Positions 1 to 12,843 are shown, counted from the stretch's first letter. The stretch: 64,000 nucleotides of DNA from Chloranthus sessilifolius (GCA_021018995.1 CM037596.1:8011501-8075500); one strand, 5' to 3'. Notes: generated from the sequence alone by a model not told the origin. Translations and numbers: made by a program.

Positions 1-2359
1 TTTCACATTGCACACCCCCAAAATGATCGTGATCGTTGGCTATTTTGGATCGAACGATGAAGATTGTTTTTTTGCCTCGTCTTTCACAGAATTAATTGTT
101 AAATCATGACTCCATACCCAATTTCTCGATTCTCTGAATTTTTCTTGAATTTTGTCAAATTTAACGATATTTTGCATTTCTCTTCATTCTTCATCTTTAT
201 TCCACTTGCTAGACTTAATAGTTTTTGCCCTTGTGCCATGTGAAATACCATCTAACATGTAAAGATCTCAGGTGTCAAAGATTAGCATCAAACATAATTT
301 ATGATTAAACACAACTAACTATTGAATCAGATGATGAATGAATCATTGGGATTCAATTGAGTTGAATGAAATGATAGAGAGAGTGTTTCATGCCCATCTT
401 TGGCACCAAAAATCTACACCATGGCCTTCAAATCAGATGGCCAAGGTTGTTTTCCACTTGTCACAAATCACAAGTCTCATCAAGTTTATTTTTAAACAAT
501 GTGCGGCGGCACAAAGTCCTGACGATATCTTAGCCTTTTTAGCCATCAAAATCAGATTCCAATAAATAATGTAATACGAATCCGCCAAATTTCAATTATA
601 AACCATTTCTTTAAAACAAACCTCTAAAGTCTTTCCAAATTTTATTGCATCAAACAAGTGCTGGTATATTTTGATTATCAAAAGCATTATTTTTAATTTT
701 GAAATTTATTTTAATATCTTTTATGATTTTATTACTTTTGTAAAATATTATTATTTTTTTCAAATTTTCCCGAATTTACCTTTGCCCAATTATTGCCCCA
801 TCTGGACATCGCGACTTCGTTTTAAATATGAAATTCAGCATCTAAACACTTTTAATAAGTCAATTAAACCGCTCCTCTAATCCATGAAATCTCTATAATT
901 ATCCAAAATTTTTTTGAACGGATATAATTATCCAATTGACCTCTTAATCTTTTGGTAAAACAATTTAGAGGCTCAGGACTATGCAACCAGTACTAGTGAA
1001 TCTCTGCAACCATGCAAGCTGGGCATTATCTCGCACCCATCAGGAGGATCAGGTGACATGGCAAGTTAGTAGGATCCGATTAAGCATCACATAAAAAATT
1101 TGGATATGATAAAAAATATGAGTAAAATTGTCAGAGTTCAATAAAATCAATGCCCGAAAATTGGGGAGTGTTACCTTATATTTGACCCATCAAATACAGG
1201 TTTAAAAAGTTTTTTTCTCAAAAAAACAAAGTATTTTTTTAAACCATATGTCTCATGGCTGACCTAAAACGTGCGTTATTTTGAGTTGATCATGTCATAT
1301 GACATGTCAAAATGCAACCAGCGACAGGGTCATCCCTTGCAATCGGTTGCGTATACCCTATTGTCAATAATTGTATGTTAGAAATTTTCTTCTAGAAATA
1401 TCTTTGATGGATAACATTTGTCACCTATCAAACAAGCCTTTATCAACGGAAATTATAATCCTTCTAACTCTATTAGATGATCGAACCTAATTTCTACATT
1501 TGTAGAGCATCCAATGACTTCCTGGCCTATCTAATTTGTTATAAATATGACCACTATTTCATTTTCTTTTATAAAAGAAAGATGAAAATCTTTAATCTAA
1601 CGAAAATCTAAAAGTAATTATAATTTTTTAATAAAAATATTTCTTTCCAAATTTACAATTTTTATTCAAGTTTTTGCTCAACTATTCTATTATTGTCAAT
1701 ATATTGGTAACCACTGTTATAATTCATTCAATTTTTATAATCTTTCTAATTTTCTTATGTCTCATTTAAAGAAATCAGAATCAGAGGGTTGATAATAACA
1801 AACGTGAACAACGAAGCCGAATACGTTAGAGGGTGTTTCTCTTATTGCGATCAAATGGTTGTGCGCGAGTTCAGTACCATTGACTCACTGATCATCTTAT
1901 GTACTAAATCGTTTATCGTACACAGGTAGCATCGTACGCACACAATGCTACACGATCGCTATTAGTCATCGGATTATACCACCCGTATGCGAATCGTAAT
2001 TTGGTCAAATATCGGTCAAATTATCATTAAATTTCAGAGTTTTTTGAAAATATGCTCTTAACTTTATCAGACCAACTTTATTTTATTAGTTTTTTTAAAC
2101 TCTTTAATATTATTATTAGGCATAGTTGCCCAATTAAACAAAAATGAGATATAGAAAAATTTTATATGTGATAGAAATAGTTTGTCCCGCTGTACAATCA
2201 CTCTGAATATTTTTATTATTTTTGTCTGTTCTTCTTCTCAACTAAACCCTAGTTCAAGTTACCCCAAATCTCAATCTTTCTATTTCCCTGTAATAAATCC
2301 TATAGATTTGGTAAACGAAGAGAGGAAATAAAGAAAGAGAAAAAACTCTTTTACATATC
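1..2359. other. AT-rich intergenic DNA, no supported gene
   Basis: No reading frame here shows a recognisable domain, and the longest (about 75 codons near 338-565) has no supporting signal. Positions 220-300 contain a weak match to a dispersed repeat seen again near 50150-50235 (shared words such as TGTGCCATGTG and ATACCATCTAA-like). The segment ends at the target site of the gypsy element. Confidence 0.6.
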
Positions 2360-4850
2360 TGTGAGAACCCAACCCGTCTGACCGACCCATCCCCATGGCC
2401 CAACTTAGACCCAGACCAGATCCAACCTAAAACCCCCTTCTTTCTATTGCTGCTTAACACCCAAACCTTCTCCCACCTACCCCATCAGTCGACCCAGAAG
2501 TTGAGGCAAGAACTTCGCTGAATCGGCATGGCCTGTTGTCCGGCACCGTCCGACGAGAGGCCCTGTGCACGGCAGCACCATTCCCTTTACGCCACTCCCT
2601 TCCCCTTCTGGCTATAAGTAGGGTCGACCCCCTCTTCTCTAACCCACCATTCGATTCCCTGGTAAGCTTCTTCTTCTTCTTCTTCTTTTTCTTCTTCATC
2701 TCTCCCTCTGCTCTTCTCCATCCTCTGTTTTTCTTTTTTTGGTATGGCCGGCTACGATCCCGACCGTTCATTTCGACGCTCGCGTGATCATCATTACTGG
2801 GCATGCTCTCGCGACCATTGTTCGCCATCGCAGTTGCGATTGGCGTTACTCCTACCAGCAGCGATGCCGAACCGTCGACGAAACTCACCTTCTCCACCTG
2901 TTTACTTTTCCTTTCACCACCACCAACCTTCTTTCCCTGCCAAACTTCTTCTCCTTCCTCCCATTTTACCATCAGCCGACAACCACCCCCATTTCGATCC
3001 TTGTCACAGTTCGGTGACATGAAAATGTCCTTTATTTTTCAGTAAATAATATATAAATTATAAAAATCACGCCTCATTTTTTTATTCAGAACAGTGATCT
3101 TGAAAACCCTCTTATTTCATTATATTTTCTGTTTTATATACGCTTATATAAATATGAATCTGTATATATTTATTTATATATATATTACATCCTCTATATT
3201 TTTAAAGACCTACCATTTTATTTATTTATTTACTTTTCTATAAACGATATAGGGGTGTATAGCCACATACCATTAAAAACTTTTGGGGCCTTAACCGATT
3301 ATAAAATAGGTTAGGAAAATATGTATAAGTTAGGTTTCGTATCAGCCATGGTATTATAAAATGCATTTTATTTATTACGAGACTCGACCCATCCCGATCG
3401 ATACCCTATCGGCTAACCCTTCCGTGAACCGACTCAACCCCTAACTCATAATCCCCATGTAGTAATCCAACGTTTTCATCTAGTCATCACAGAGTGCTAA
3501 CACACCATCGTTTCTCATGCAGCAACGCAACAGCGACACGAACTTCAACCACCCCCACCGTAATCACCAAGGAGGCGCGCATCAAGGCAAGTGACCTACC
3601 CTTATCACCCAATTTTGATTAAGTAAATTAGTACTACGTGAATAGTATATATATACGCGATTACGCGCAACCCTATAATTATGAACTGAAACCCTTAGGT
3701 AGTGTGATGCATCTGTGAAACATTTTTTTTGTGATGATATTATATGTATGTTAGAATGACCATGTAAGGACTGGTTCATTTATCTCTACATGATTGTGAT
3801 TGTTAATTCAAATTTCGACATGGAGTAAATCGTAGTAAATTCTTGATAGCATGTCTTCTAATTGAGCCCATGAGTAAGCATAGATATCGCATGAATCATT
3901 ATAAACTGGTCGAAAGAGAAAATAATTGTGAAAACAGACTGATCATAGCTTATACTACATTTCGAAAAACATTCTGAAATACCATCTTGATTATGGAAAG
4001 CATCAATCATTAAACGCATGATTTCCCATTGCATACATTGTGTATTGATATAAATATATGATATTTCTTGTGAGGATCCTCCCATCGGGCAGGCATGGGT
4101 TTAGGACGAATGTCCGTGTTATTGCTTCCGATTACGAAGCACGTATTGCCTACCTACCTGTCATGGTAAGGCGTGAAAGTTAGACATGTAATGTGAGGTG
4201 GTAAGGACCACCTGAACGGAGGTGAAGTCCAAAGGGGTCACATGTGGCTGTACCATGGATCTGGTACTATAGTAGTAGAACCTACACCTATAAACGTGTA
4301 GCCGCTAATGTTAAGTTATTTCTTTTGTTTTCAAAGAAAAACGTCATGTTTTGACACATACATCACACTCATACTTGATGATGGTGCACATGTGATGTAT
4401 TGGGAACGATTGACGAAACTGTTTATATATATATATACAACTCCTGCTGAAATCGATAGAATGTTCATCTATGAATCGTCTTTCATCTTATTATTAAGAC
4501 ATAGTTTACTAGATATTATTAGGGGGTCACTTGTTGAGTTTATCTCACTCCCGTTGTTAACATTGCAGCGGCGGATCAAGTTAATAACCAGACTTCCCGA
4601 GAGGAGACGTTAGAGGATCTCCTGATTTGAGCCAAGGAGTTAGCCAAGTCTTACGTTGGTTGTAAGGGTTTTTGGAATTATAATTGTATTCACGATAAAC
4701 AATGAATTGTAACAATAATGTACCCTTATATTTTTGTGATCATGAATAGAATCTTGGATGATGTGTTTTGGTTAACCTTTAGTTCTGTTTTGATTATTGA
4801 AATTGCTCACGCTCCGAAGTTCGCGGTGTATAGAATTTTGGGGCGTGACA
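2360..4850 (+). repeat. 5' LTR of gypsy element (2491 bp)
   Basis: Direct repeat of 10376-12843, from TGTGAGAACCC to GGGGCGTGACA. A TATA-like TATAAGTA lies at 2613-2620, followed by a long (TTC)n pyrimidine tract at about 2669-2700. Small ORFs inside the LTR on both strands have no domain and are not treated as genes. Most of the LTR matches its partner almost base for base, but three patches (about 2540-2640, 2830-2890, 3515-3550) differ strongly. Confidence 0.95.
2613..2620 (+). promoter_or_regulatory. LTR TATA box
   Basis: TATAAGTA inside the 5' LTR, followed by a pyrimidine-rich tract, as in plant transcription start regions. The same motif sits at 10620-10627 in the 3' LTR although the flanking bases have diverged. 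It is probably the U3/R promoter. Confidence 0.5.
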
Positions 4851-4853
4851 GTT

Positions 4854-4871
4854 TGGTATCAAAGCGTAGGA
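4854..4871 (+). promoter_or_regulatory. Primer-binding site, initiator Met-tRNA type
   Basis: TGGTATCAAAGC begins three bases after the 5' LTR. It matches the usual plant retroelement site complementary to initiator tRNA-Met (TGGTATCAGAGC) except for one G-to-A change. Confidence 0.85.
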
Positions 4872-4952
4872 TTAGTGAAACCTTAGGAGGCCTTAGGGAG
4901 TGGACCCATAGGCTAGGATTAGAACGAGTAACCACTATCCGATGATGACACT

Positions 4953-5458
4953 GTGTCCCTTGGTATTCAGGAAATGACGATGAGAAGGACGGCGAGAAAA
5001 ATGACTGGACTGCCCCAATCCTACCATTATAGGATGGCCAGCCACCATGTACCTCAGGGGGCGTCCAGAATTATCTATGACAACGTATATCATGGACATC
5101 ACGTAGAATGCGTTCTTCCTCCACCTATCTTAACCGAACATCGACCCTCCAGGGAAGAGGTGGCAGACAACTTTGAAGACCCTGAAGAGGAAGCATGCCA
5201 TCTCAGCGAAGGGGAGATGAGCGACCCAAGTGAGGACGAACGAGATACAGAAGACCGGGACGACGCGGAAGAATTGGAGATGCGGAAGAACTGGGCGATG
5301 CAGAAAAACTGGACGATGCAGAAGACGTGGACTATGATGAGGAAAACGCCGCTCAACACGACGTCATCCAAATCTCTAACTACATTGGCTCAGAGACGAC
5401 TGAGGAAGAACACTCTAAGGATAACGATACCCGTTTGGCCAAAATTAAACAGGGATAG
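4953..5458 (+). pseudogene. Acidic ORF in the gypsy leader, frameshifted
   Basis: A 169-codon frame opens at 4953, between the primer-binding site and gag. From about residue 70 it is strongly acidic (EDPEEEACHLSEGEMSDPSE-like composition). Near 5270 the reading frame becomes Met/Trp/Lys-rich repeats, while the frame beginning at about 5270 continues as an acidic stretch with repeated DAEEL/DAEKL/DAEDV units to a TAG at 5456-5458. I read this as one acidic ORF broken by a frameshift. Its function is unknown. It is not gag, since it lacks capsid and zinc-knuckle signatures. Additional ORFs upstream of gag occur in some gypsy lineages. Confidence 0.4.
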
Positions 5459-5778
5459 ATAGGAAATTTGTAAGGAACTATAACGATCTAAAGAAGGAAA
5501 ACCTCAAGGTCTTTAGGTTAGGAACTAGACTTGTAGCGTAGGGTCCCTTTTGTTAAGGTTTAGGATAGATGTGAACCCTTACGTAGCGATTACTCAGATG
5601 AAGCCTTAAACTATGAAAGTTCTTTTGTAGCAATCATGCTTGTGTAATTGTCAATCTATGAATGAAATTAACTATTTTTCTTTTATTTTATTTGATTGAG
5701 TTGTGGACACCGCATAGTAATAATAATGTTCTGGTAAATAAGGGAAAGTGACTAGACTATATTTTATTATATATATAG

Positions 5779-6753
5779 ATGGTACGAGGACGAGGCATCA
5801 GGACGCCACGCACTAGGAGACCCGTAACACCGGCAAACAACCCACCTGTTCAACCTACATCTGATACTACCGCTCGAGCCCTGGAAGCCATTACTGTTGC
5901 CCTAACCCACCTGGTCCCTAACGGGAATGGTTCGACGCCAACTAACACGAATCACACTGACTGTGGAGGCGATTTGGAAAGATTCAAGAAATTGAACCCC
6001 CCAACCTTTAGAGGCACCACCGATCCTTTGGTAGCCGAGCGATGGATTGAGGATGTTGAAAAGATACTCGAAGCAATGAGATGCACAGAAGAGCAAAAGG
6101 CTAGACTCGCCATCTTCCTATTGGCTGGAGAGGCACACCGTTGGTGGCAATTGGTGGAGAGATCAGAGTTAGCAGCAGGAGAAGTCGTTGTTTGGGATAG
6201 ATTCGTAGGGATATTTTTCGAAAAGTATTTTCCCCGACATGTCCGAGAGCATAAAGGAGCTGAATTTGCTAAACTTGAGCAAGGTAACATGACTGTGGCC
6301 GAGTATGAGGCCAAGTTCGTCGACCTAGAACGATTCCACAGACACCAACTCACAGATGGAGAAAGGGCGCAGAAATTCGAATATGGCCTTAAACCTGATA
6401 TCCGAGAACGCCTCTCCGTGTTATTCTCCGAAGACTACAAGCTATCAGTTAGAAGAGCCTTGAAGGCGGAAGAAGATGTCAAACGAAATCGCCCAACTCA
6501 CGAGAAGCGTAAGGACCTGGTAGGCGGAGACTGGCGAGCACCTTCCTTCCAACACGCTGCACCTAAACGAACTCGATTTGAAGACACACGAGTTGGATTT
6601 ACGAGGCCGTCATGCACGGTATGTGGGAAGAACCATGGCAATGCACCATGTCGTTATGCGCAGGCTACCTGTTATAACTGTGGAGAACCAGGACATGTAT
6701 CACGAGCTTGTTCCAAGCCGCCGAGACATCGCTTAAAAGTGCGGAAGCGATGA
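5779..6753 (+). pseudogene. gag: Gypsy gag (capsid plus zinc knuckles), C-terminal frame break
   Basis: Gag forms the virus-like particle and packages the element RNA. The N-terminus (residues 1-60) is basic, then disordered. The retrotransposon gag domain spans about residues 68-235, recognisable from ERWIEDVEKI, the EAHRWW motif and YFPRHVREHKGAEF. Two zinc knuckles follow near residues 281-311: CTVCGKNHGNAPC and [14 protein letters not shown]. The frame ends 14 residues after the second knuckle in basic sequence that does not look like family protein. A further knuckle-like C-x-x-C...H...C appears split between this frame and the next at about 6720-6775. In this lineage gag and pol are usually one frame, so the stop at 6751-6753 is best read as a frameshift. 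The start ATG at 6 bases after a TATATATATAG run is the first in frame. Confidence 0.85.
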
Positions 6754-9230
6754 GACACGTGGTAAAGGACTGCCAAGCATCGAGAAATGCCCAACAGTTT
6801 AGACAACCACTTCAACCATGCAGATTTACCTACCCAACAATGAATTCTAGCAAGGACAAAGAACCACGTCGTAATGCACAAGGGCGAGTGTTCGCCATGA
6901 CTCAGCAAGATGCCGAAACCTCAGATACGGTAATCCAAGGTAATGTTCCAATCTTCGAAACCGCAGCGAAAATATTATTTGACTCCGGAGCCACGCATTC
7001 CTTTGTATCACCATCCTTTGCACAATCCTTGAATTCCAAACCTCAACCTTTAGGCTTTGCACTCACTTTCTCTAACCCGAGTCGAAATTCCCTAATTACC
7101 AATATTGTGTACAAAGATTGCATCGTAGAAATAGATGGTCGGCAATTGGCCGCGAACTTGATTCTGCTCGATATGGTAGACTTCGATGTTATTTTAGGCA
7201 TGGATTGGCTTACCTCTCACCATGCAAGTATTGATTGCCTTCGAAAGCGAGTTAGTTTTCGTATCCCGGGTGAACCAAGGTTTTCATTTCAGGGTATTAT
7301 TAGGACTCCTAATTCACCCATCATTTCAACCATTAAGGCTAGACGATTTCTTTCAAAAGGTTGTCAGGGTTACCTAGCGTATGTCATTAGTAAGGATAAG
7401 AGTGAGCCCAAAATAGAATCAATCCCCATTGTCAATGAATTTGCCGATGTTTTTCCGGATGACTTACCTGGACTACCTCCCATCCGAGAGATTGAGTTTG
7501 CGATAGACCTACTCCCAGAGACACATCCCATTTCGAAGGCTCCTTATCGCATGGCACCAATGGAACTCCAAGAGCTCAAGAAGCAGTTGGAAGAACTACT
7601 AGAGAAAGGACTCATCCGCCCAAGTGTCTCACCTTGGGGCACACCGGTCTTGTTTGTAAAGAAGAAGGACGGATCCATGAGGCTATGCATTGACTACCGG
7701 CAGCTGAACCAAGCCACCATCAAGAACAAGTATCCATTACCTAGAGTCGACGATCTCTTCGATCAACTTCAAGGCACAATGGTTTTCTCAAAGATTGACT
7801 TGAGGACGGGCTACCACCAACTAAGGATCAAGGAAGGCGACGTGGCGAAGACGGCATTTCGAACCCGTTATGGACACTACGAGTTTCTAGTGATGCCCTT
7901 TGGCTTGACAAACGCTCCAGCCGCGTTCATGGACATGATGAATAGAGTCTTCAAACCCTTCTTAGATAAGTCTGTAGTGGTGTTCGTTGATGATATTTTA
8001 ATCTACTCCAGGAACCAAACCAAACACGAGGACCACCTAAGGATAGTTCTGCAAATCTTAAGGGAGCACCAACTGTATGGGAAGCTGAAAAAGTGTGAGT
8101 TTTGGCTAGACGAAGTATCTTTCCTAGGACATATTATCTCGGGAAAAGGAGTATCCGTTGATCCAACCAAGATTGAAGCCGTAGTAAACTGGGAGAGACC
8201 AAAGAACACAACGGAGGTTAGAAGCTTCTTAGGACTAGCTGGATATTACCGACGCTTCGTGAAGGATTTCTGTAGGATAGCAACTCCAATGACAAAGCTC
8301 ACGAGGAAAGGCGCTAATTTTGAATGGGGTGACGACTGTGAGAAAAGCTTCCAAGAGTTGAAGGAAAAGTTGACAACAACACCAGTACTGACGATTCCAT
8401 CTGGAAGTGGAGGATTCGAAGTCCATAGCAATGCTTCGGGAAGAGGATTAGGCTGTGTACTCATGCAGCATAAGAAAGTCATCGCCTACGCGTCCAGACA
8501 ACTAAAGCCTCACGAGGAGAACTACCCAACTCACGATTTGGAACTAGCAGCGGTCATCTTCGCATTAAAGATTTGGAGACACCACCTGTACGGGGAAAAG
8601 TTCGACATCTTCACCGATCACAAAAGCCTGAAGTATATTTTCACACAGAAGGAGCTGAACATGCGACAAAGGCGTTGGATAGAGTGTCTGAAGGACTACG
8701 ATTGCACCATTCAAAATCATCCTGGTAAAGCAAATACGGTAGCAGACGCGTTGAGTCAGAAATCTGCAAGAACCCTCGCCACACTGATGATGAAGAAGTG
8801 GAAGTTACATGAAGATTTTGGAAATTTGAGCACGTCTATTCAAGAAGTAGAACCCAAATTTGTGTGTGCAAATTTGAGCATGCAATCCACGATAGTCGAA
8901 AAGATAAAGGAGGGACAACGCGAAGACCCAGAAATCTTAAAGATGCTAGAGGAAGTCAAGAAAGGAGAAAGACTAGAGTTCACGGTGACCTCAGATGGCT
9001 TGCTGAGGTATCGAGATCGATTGTGCGTACCAACCATTGCGGAAGTGAAGAAACAGCTGCTAAACGAGGCGCACAAGTCCAGATACGTAGTGCATCCAGG
9101 CAGCACAAAGATGTACCATGACCTAAAGCGTCACTTCTGGTGGAATAACATGAAAAGGGAAATCGCCGAGTACGTCTCGAGATGCCTCACATGTCAACAG
9201 GTTAAAGCCGAGCATATGAAACCATCAGAT
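6708..9230 (+). pseudogene. pol: Gypsy pol part 1: protease, reverse transcriptase, RNase H, integrase zinc domain
   Basis: One long frame encodes most of Pol. In order: protease with active-site [10 protein letters not shown] (about 6990-7020); reverse transcriptase starting at the [19 protein letters not shown] region (about 7546) with catalytic FVDDILIYS at about 7984; RNase H with FTDHKSLKY at about 8610; and the integrase HHCC zinc domain with [11 protein letters not shown] at about 9185. RNase H reads [11 protein letters not shown] where the family has Asp in place of the Asn, so the first catalytic acidic residue is lost (GAT to AAT fits C-to-T on the other strand). The integrase leaves this frame at about 9225-9240 and continues in another frame. 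The first Met at 6708 is not a real start; protein would come from a gag-pol fusion. Confidence 0.9.
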
Positions 9231-10340
9231 CATACCATTACCGATACCAGAGTGGAAGTGGGAACGCATCAACATGGACTTCATCACCGGACTACCAAAG
9301 ACGAGGAACGGCTACGATTCAATATGGGTGATAATAGACGGGCTCACCAAGCACGCGCACTTTCTACCCGTCAAGATTACTCAGACGACGGAGAGTCTTG
9401 CGAAACTATACATCAAAGAGATTGTTCGACTACATGGTGTACCTGTGATAACCGTATTGGATCGAGACTCAAAGTTCACCTCGAGAATTTGGAAGAAAGT
9501 TCAAGATAAATTAGGCACGAAGTTACATTTCAGCACTGCCTTCCACCCTCAGACGGATGGGCAAGCAGAAAGGACGATTCAGACGCTGGAGGACATGCTA
9601 CGAGCATGTGTATTGGGCTTCAAAGGAAGTTGGGAGGACCACTTACCCTTAATCGAGTTCGCCTACAACAATAGCTACCAAGCAAGTATACAGATGGCAC
9701 CTTTCGAAGCCCTCTACGGGAGGCCCTGTCGATCACCAATATGTTGGAGCGAAGTCGGAGAACGAAGTCTACTCGGACCAGAGCTAGTGCAACAAACCAC
9801 GGAGAATATCAAGCTCATTCGCGAACGTCTACTCACCGCCCAGAGTCGACAGAAAAGCTTTGCTGATCATAAACGAAAGGAACGCGAGTTCGACGTTGGA
9901 GATCGTGTACTTCTCAAGGTCTCACCAACCAAGGGAGTGTTTAGATTTGGGAAGAAAGGAAAGCTTAGTCCTAGATTCATCGGACCATTCGAAATCCTAC
10001 GGAAAGTCAGAAAGATTGCATATCAATTAGCCCTACCCCCAGCCCTCTCCAATGTACACGACGTATTCCACGTATCCATGTTGCGACAATATAAGTTCGA
10101 TCCCTCACATGTTCTAGACCCTACTCGCGTGTTAGACTTCCAACAGCTCAATATCCAATCAGACCTATCGTACGTCGAATCACCTGTGCAAATCCTCGAT
10201 TGGCAGAGTCATCGTGTAAGATCAAAGCGAATACCGCGGGGAAAAGTCCTTGGAAGCATCACACCGGAGACGAAACGACATGGGAGCGCGAGGATGAGAT
10301 GCGACAGGAGCACCCACACATGTTTAACTACACTAGGTAA
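9231..10340 (+). pseudogene. pol: Gypsy pol part 2: integrase core, GPY/F module, broken chromodomain
   Basis: Integrase inserts the cDNA. The core shows [11 protein letters not shown] (first Asp), [11 protein letters not shown] (second Asp; most relatives have Ser before this Asp-Arg-Asp) and HPQTDGQAERTIQTLEDML (Glu). After it comes the GPY/F module (KLSPRFIGPFEILRKV, VFHVSMLRQY). The frame then starts a chromodomain-like segment, YVESPVQILDWQ, but near 10245 the recognisable continuation, ending HPHMF and a TAA at 10338-10340, moves to a neighbouring frame. The chromodomain normally guides integration by binding modified histone H3; here it is split. The frame without the shift stays open to the LTR edge at 10380 but does not look like family protein. 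Confidence 0.85.
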
Positions 10341-10360
10341 ATTTCGAGGACGAAATTTTT

Positions 10361-10375
10361 ATAAGGAGGGGAGAA
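10361..10375 (+). promoter_or_regulatory. Polypurine tract
   Basis: ATAAGGAGGGGAGAA directly abuts the 3' LTR and is the plus-strand priming site of the gypsy element. Confidence 0.85.
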
Positions 10376-12843
10376 TGTGAGAACCCAACCCGTCTGACCG
10401 ACCCATCCCCATGGCCCAACTTAGACCCAGACCAGATCCAACCTAAAACCCCCTTCTTTCTATTGCTGCTTAACACCCAAACCTTCTCCCACCTACCCCA
10501 TCAGTCGACCTAGAAGTTGAGGCAAGAACTTCGCTGAATCGGCATGGCCTGTCAAGACCGTCCGACGAGAGGCCCTGCACGGCAAAGACCATTCCTTCAC
10601 GCCAATCCTTCCCTTCCGCTATAAGTAGAATTCTCTTCTCCAACCCACCATTCGATTCCCTAGTAAGCTTCTTCTTCTTCTTCTTCTTTTTCTTCTTCAT
10701 CTCTCCCTCTGCTCTTCTCCATCCTCTGTTTTTCTTTTTCTTGTATGGCCGGCTACGATCCCGACCGTTCATTTCGACGCCCGCGTGATCATCATTACTG
10801 GGCACGCTCTCGCGACCATTATTCGCCATCGCATGATTACATTGGCGTATTTCCTACCAAGTGCCGAACTTTACGAAACCCACCTTCTCCACCTGTTTAC
10901 TTTTCCTTTCACCACCACCAACCTTCTTTCCCTGCCAAACTTCTACTCCTTCCTCCCATTTTACCATCAGCCGACAACCACCCCCATTTCGATCCTTGTC
11001 ACATATCGGTGGCATGAAAATGTCCTTTATTTTTCAGTAAATAATATATAAATTATAAAAATCACGCCTCATTTTTTTATTCAGAACAGTGATCTTGAAA
11101 ACCCTCTTATTTCATTATATTTTCTGTTTTATATACGCTTATATAAATATGAATTTGTATATATTTATTTATATATATATTACATCCTCTATATTTTTAA
11201 AGACCTACCATTTTATTTATTTTTCTATAAACGATATAGGGGTGTATAGCCGCATACCATTAAGAACTTTTGGGGCCTTAACCGATTATAAAATAGGTTA
11301 GGAAAATATGTATACGCTAGGTTTCGTATCAGCCATGGTATTATAAAATGCATTTTATTTATTACGAGACTCGACCCATCCCGATCGATACCCTATCGGC
11401 TAACCCTTCCGTGAACCGACTCAACCCCTAACTCATAATCCCCATGTAGTAATCCAACGTTTTCATCTAGTCATCGCGTAGTGCTAACACACCATCGTTC
11501 TCATGCAGGCAACACGTCGAATCCATTACCTAACTTCAACCACCCCCACCGTAATCACCAAGGAGGAGCGCATCAAGGCAAGTGACCTACCCTTATCACC
11601 CAATTTTGATTAAGTAAATTAGTACTACGTGAATAGTATATATATATACGCGATTACGCGCAACCCTATAATTATGAACTGAAACCCTTAGGTAGTGTGA
11701 TGCATCTGTGAAACATTTTTTTTGTGATGATATTATATGTATGTTAGAATGACCATGTAAGGATTGGTTCATTTATCTCTATATGATTGTGATTGTTAAT
11801 TTAAATTTCGACATGGAGTAAATCGTAGTAAATTCTTGATAGCATGTCTTCTAATTAAGCCCATGAGTAAGCATAGATATCGCATGAATCATCATAAACT
11901 GGTCGAAAGAGAAAATGATTGTGAAAACAGACTGATCATAGCTTATACTACATTTCGAAAAACATTCTGAAATACCATCTTGATTATGGAAAGCATCAAT
12001 CATTGAACGCATGATTTCCCATTGCATACATTGTGTATTGATATAAATATATGATATTTCTTGTGAGGATCCTCCCATCGGGCAGGCATGGGTTTAGGAC
12101 GAATGTCCGTGTTATTGCTTCCGATTACGAAGCACGTATTGCCTACCTACCTGCCATGGTAAGGCGTGAAAGTTAGACATGTAATGTGAGGTAGTAAGGA
12201 CCACCTGGACGGAGGTGAAGTCCAAAGGGGTCACATGTGGCTGTACCATGGATCCGGTACTATAGTAGTAGAACCTACACCTATAAACGTGTAGCCGCTA
12301 ATGTTAAGTTATTTCTTTTGTTTTCAAAGAAAAACGTCATGTTTTGACACATACATCTTACTCATACTTGATAATGGTGCACATGTGATGTATTGGGAAC
12401 GATTGGCGAAACTGTTTATATATATATATACAACTCCTGCTGAAATCGATAGAATGTTCATCTATGAATCGTCTTTCATCTTGTTATTAAGACATAGTTG
12501 ACTAGATATTATTAGGGGGCCACTTGTTGAGTTTATCTCACTCCCGTTGTTAACATTGCAGCGGCGGATCAAGTTAATAACCAGACTTCCCGAGAGGAGA
12601 CGTTAGAGGATCTCCTGATTTGAGCCAAGGAGTTAGCCAAGTCTTACGCTGGTTGTAAGGGTTTTTGGAATTGTAATTGTATTCACGATAAACAATGAAT
12701 TGTAACAATGATGTACCCTTATATTTTTGTGATCATGAATGGAATCTTGGATGATGTGTTTTGGTTAACCTTTAGTTCTGTTTTGATTATTGAAATTGCT
12801 CACGCTCCGAAGTTCGCGGTGTATAGAATTTTGGGGCGTGACA
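10376..12843 (+). repeat. 3' LTR of gypsy element (2468 bp)
   Basis: Direct partner of 2360-4850 with the same ends. It is 23 bp shorter, from small indels in the diverged patches at about 10550-10640 and 10830-10890, and a short TTTA-repeat deletion near 11220. TATAAGTA is at 10620-10627. The target duplication ATATC follows immediately. Confidence 0.95.

Larger units (their letters stand above)
2360..12843 (+). mobile_element. Complete Ty3/gypsy chromovirus LTR retrotransposon (Tekay/Del-like)
   Basis: The element is bounded by two long direct LTRs that begin TGTGAGAACCC and end GGGGCGTGACA. The 5-bp target duplication ATATC is exact (2355-2359 and 12844-12848). Internal order is primer-binding site, leader with an acidic ORF, gag, protease, reverse transcriptase, RNase H, integrase, GPY/F module, chromodomain-like tail, polypurine tract. 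Domain order, 2.5-kb LTRs and the chromodomain-like end place it among plant chromoviruses; Tekay/Del is my lineage inference. The coding region has at least three frame breaks, so this copy is not autonomous. Total length is 10,484 bp. Confidence 0.95.

Noticed and set aside
338..565. 75-codon ORF in the left intergenic region
   Set aside because: No domain, no homologous-looking motif and no promoter context; length expected by chance in AT-rich DNA.
2454..3020. 188-codon minus-strand ORF within the 5' LTR
   Set aside because: The Lys run comes from the (TTC)n tract, and the equivalent frame in the 3' LTR is broken by indels. It is LTR sequence, not a gene.
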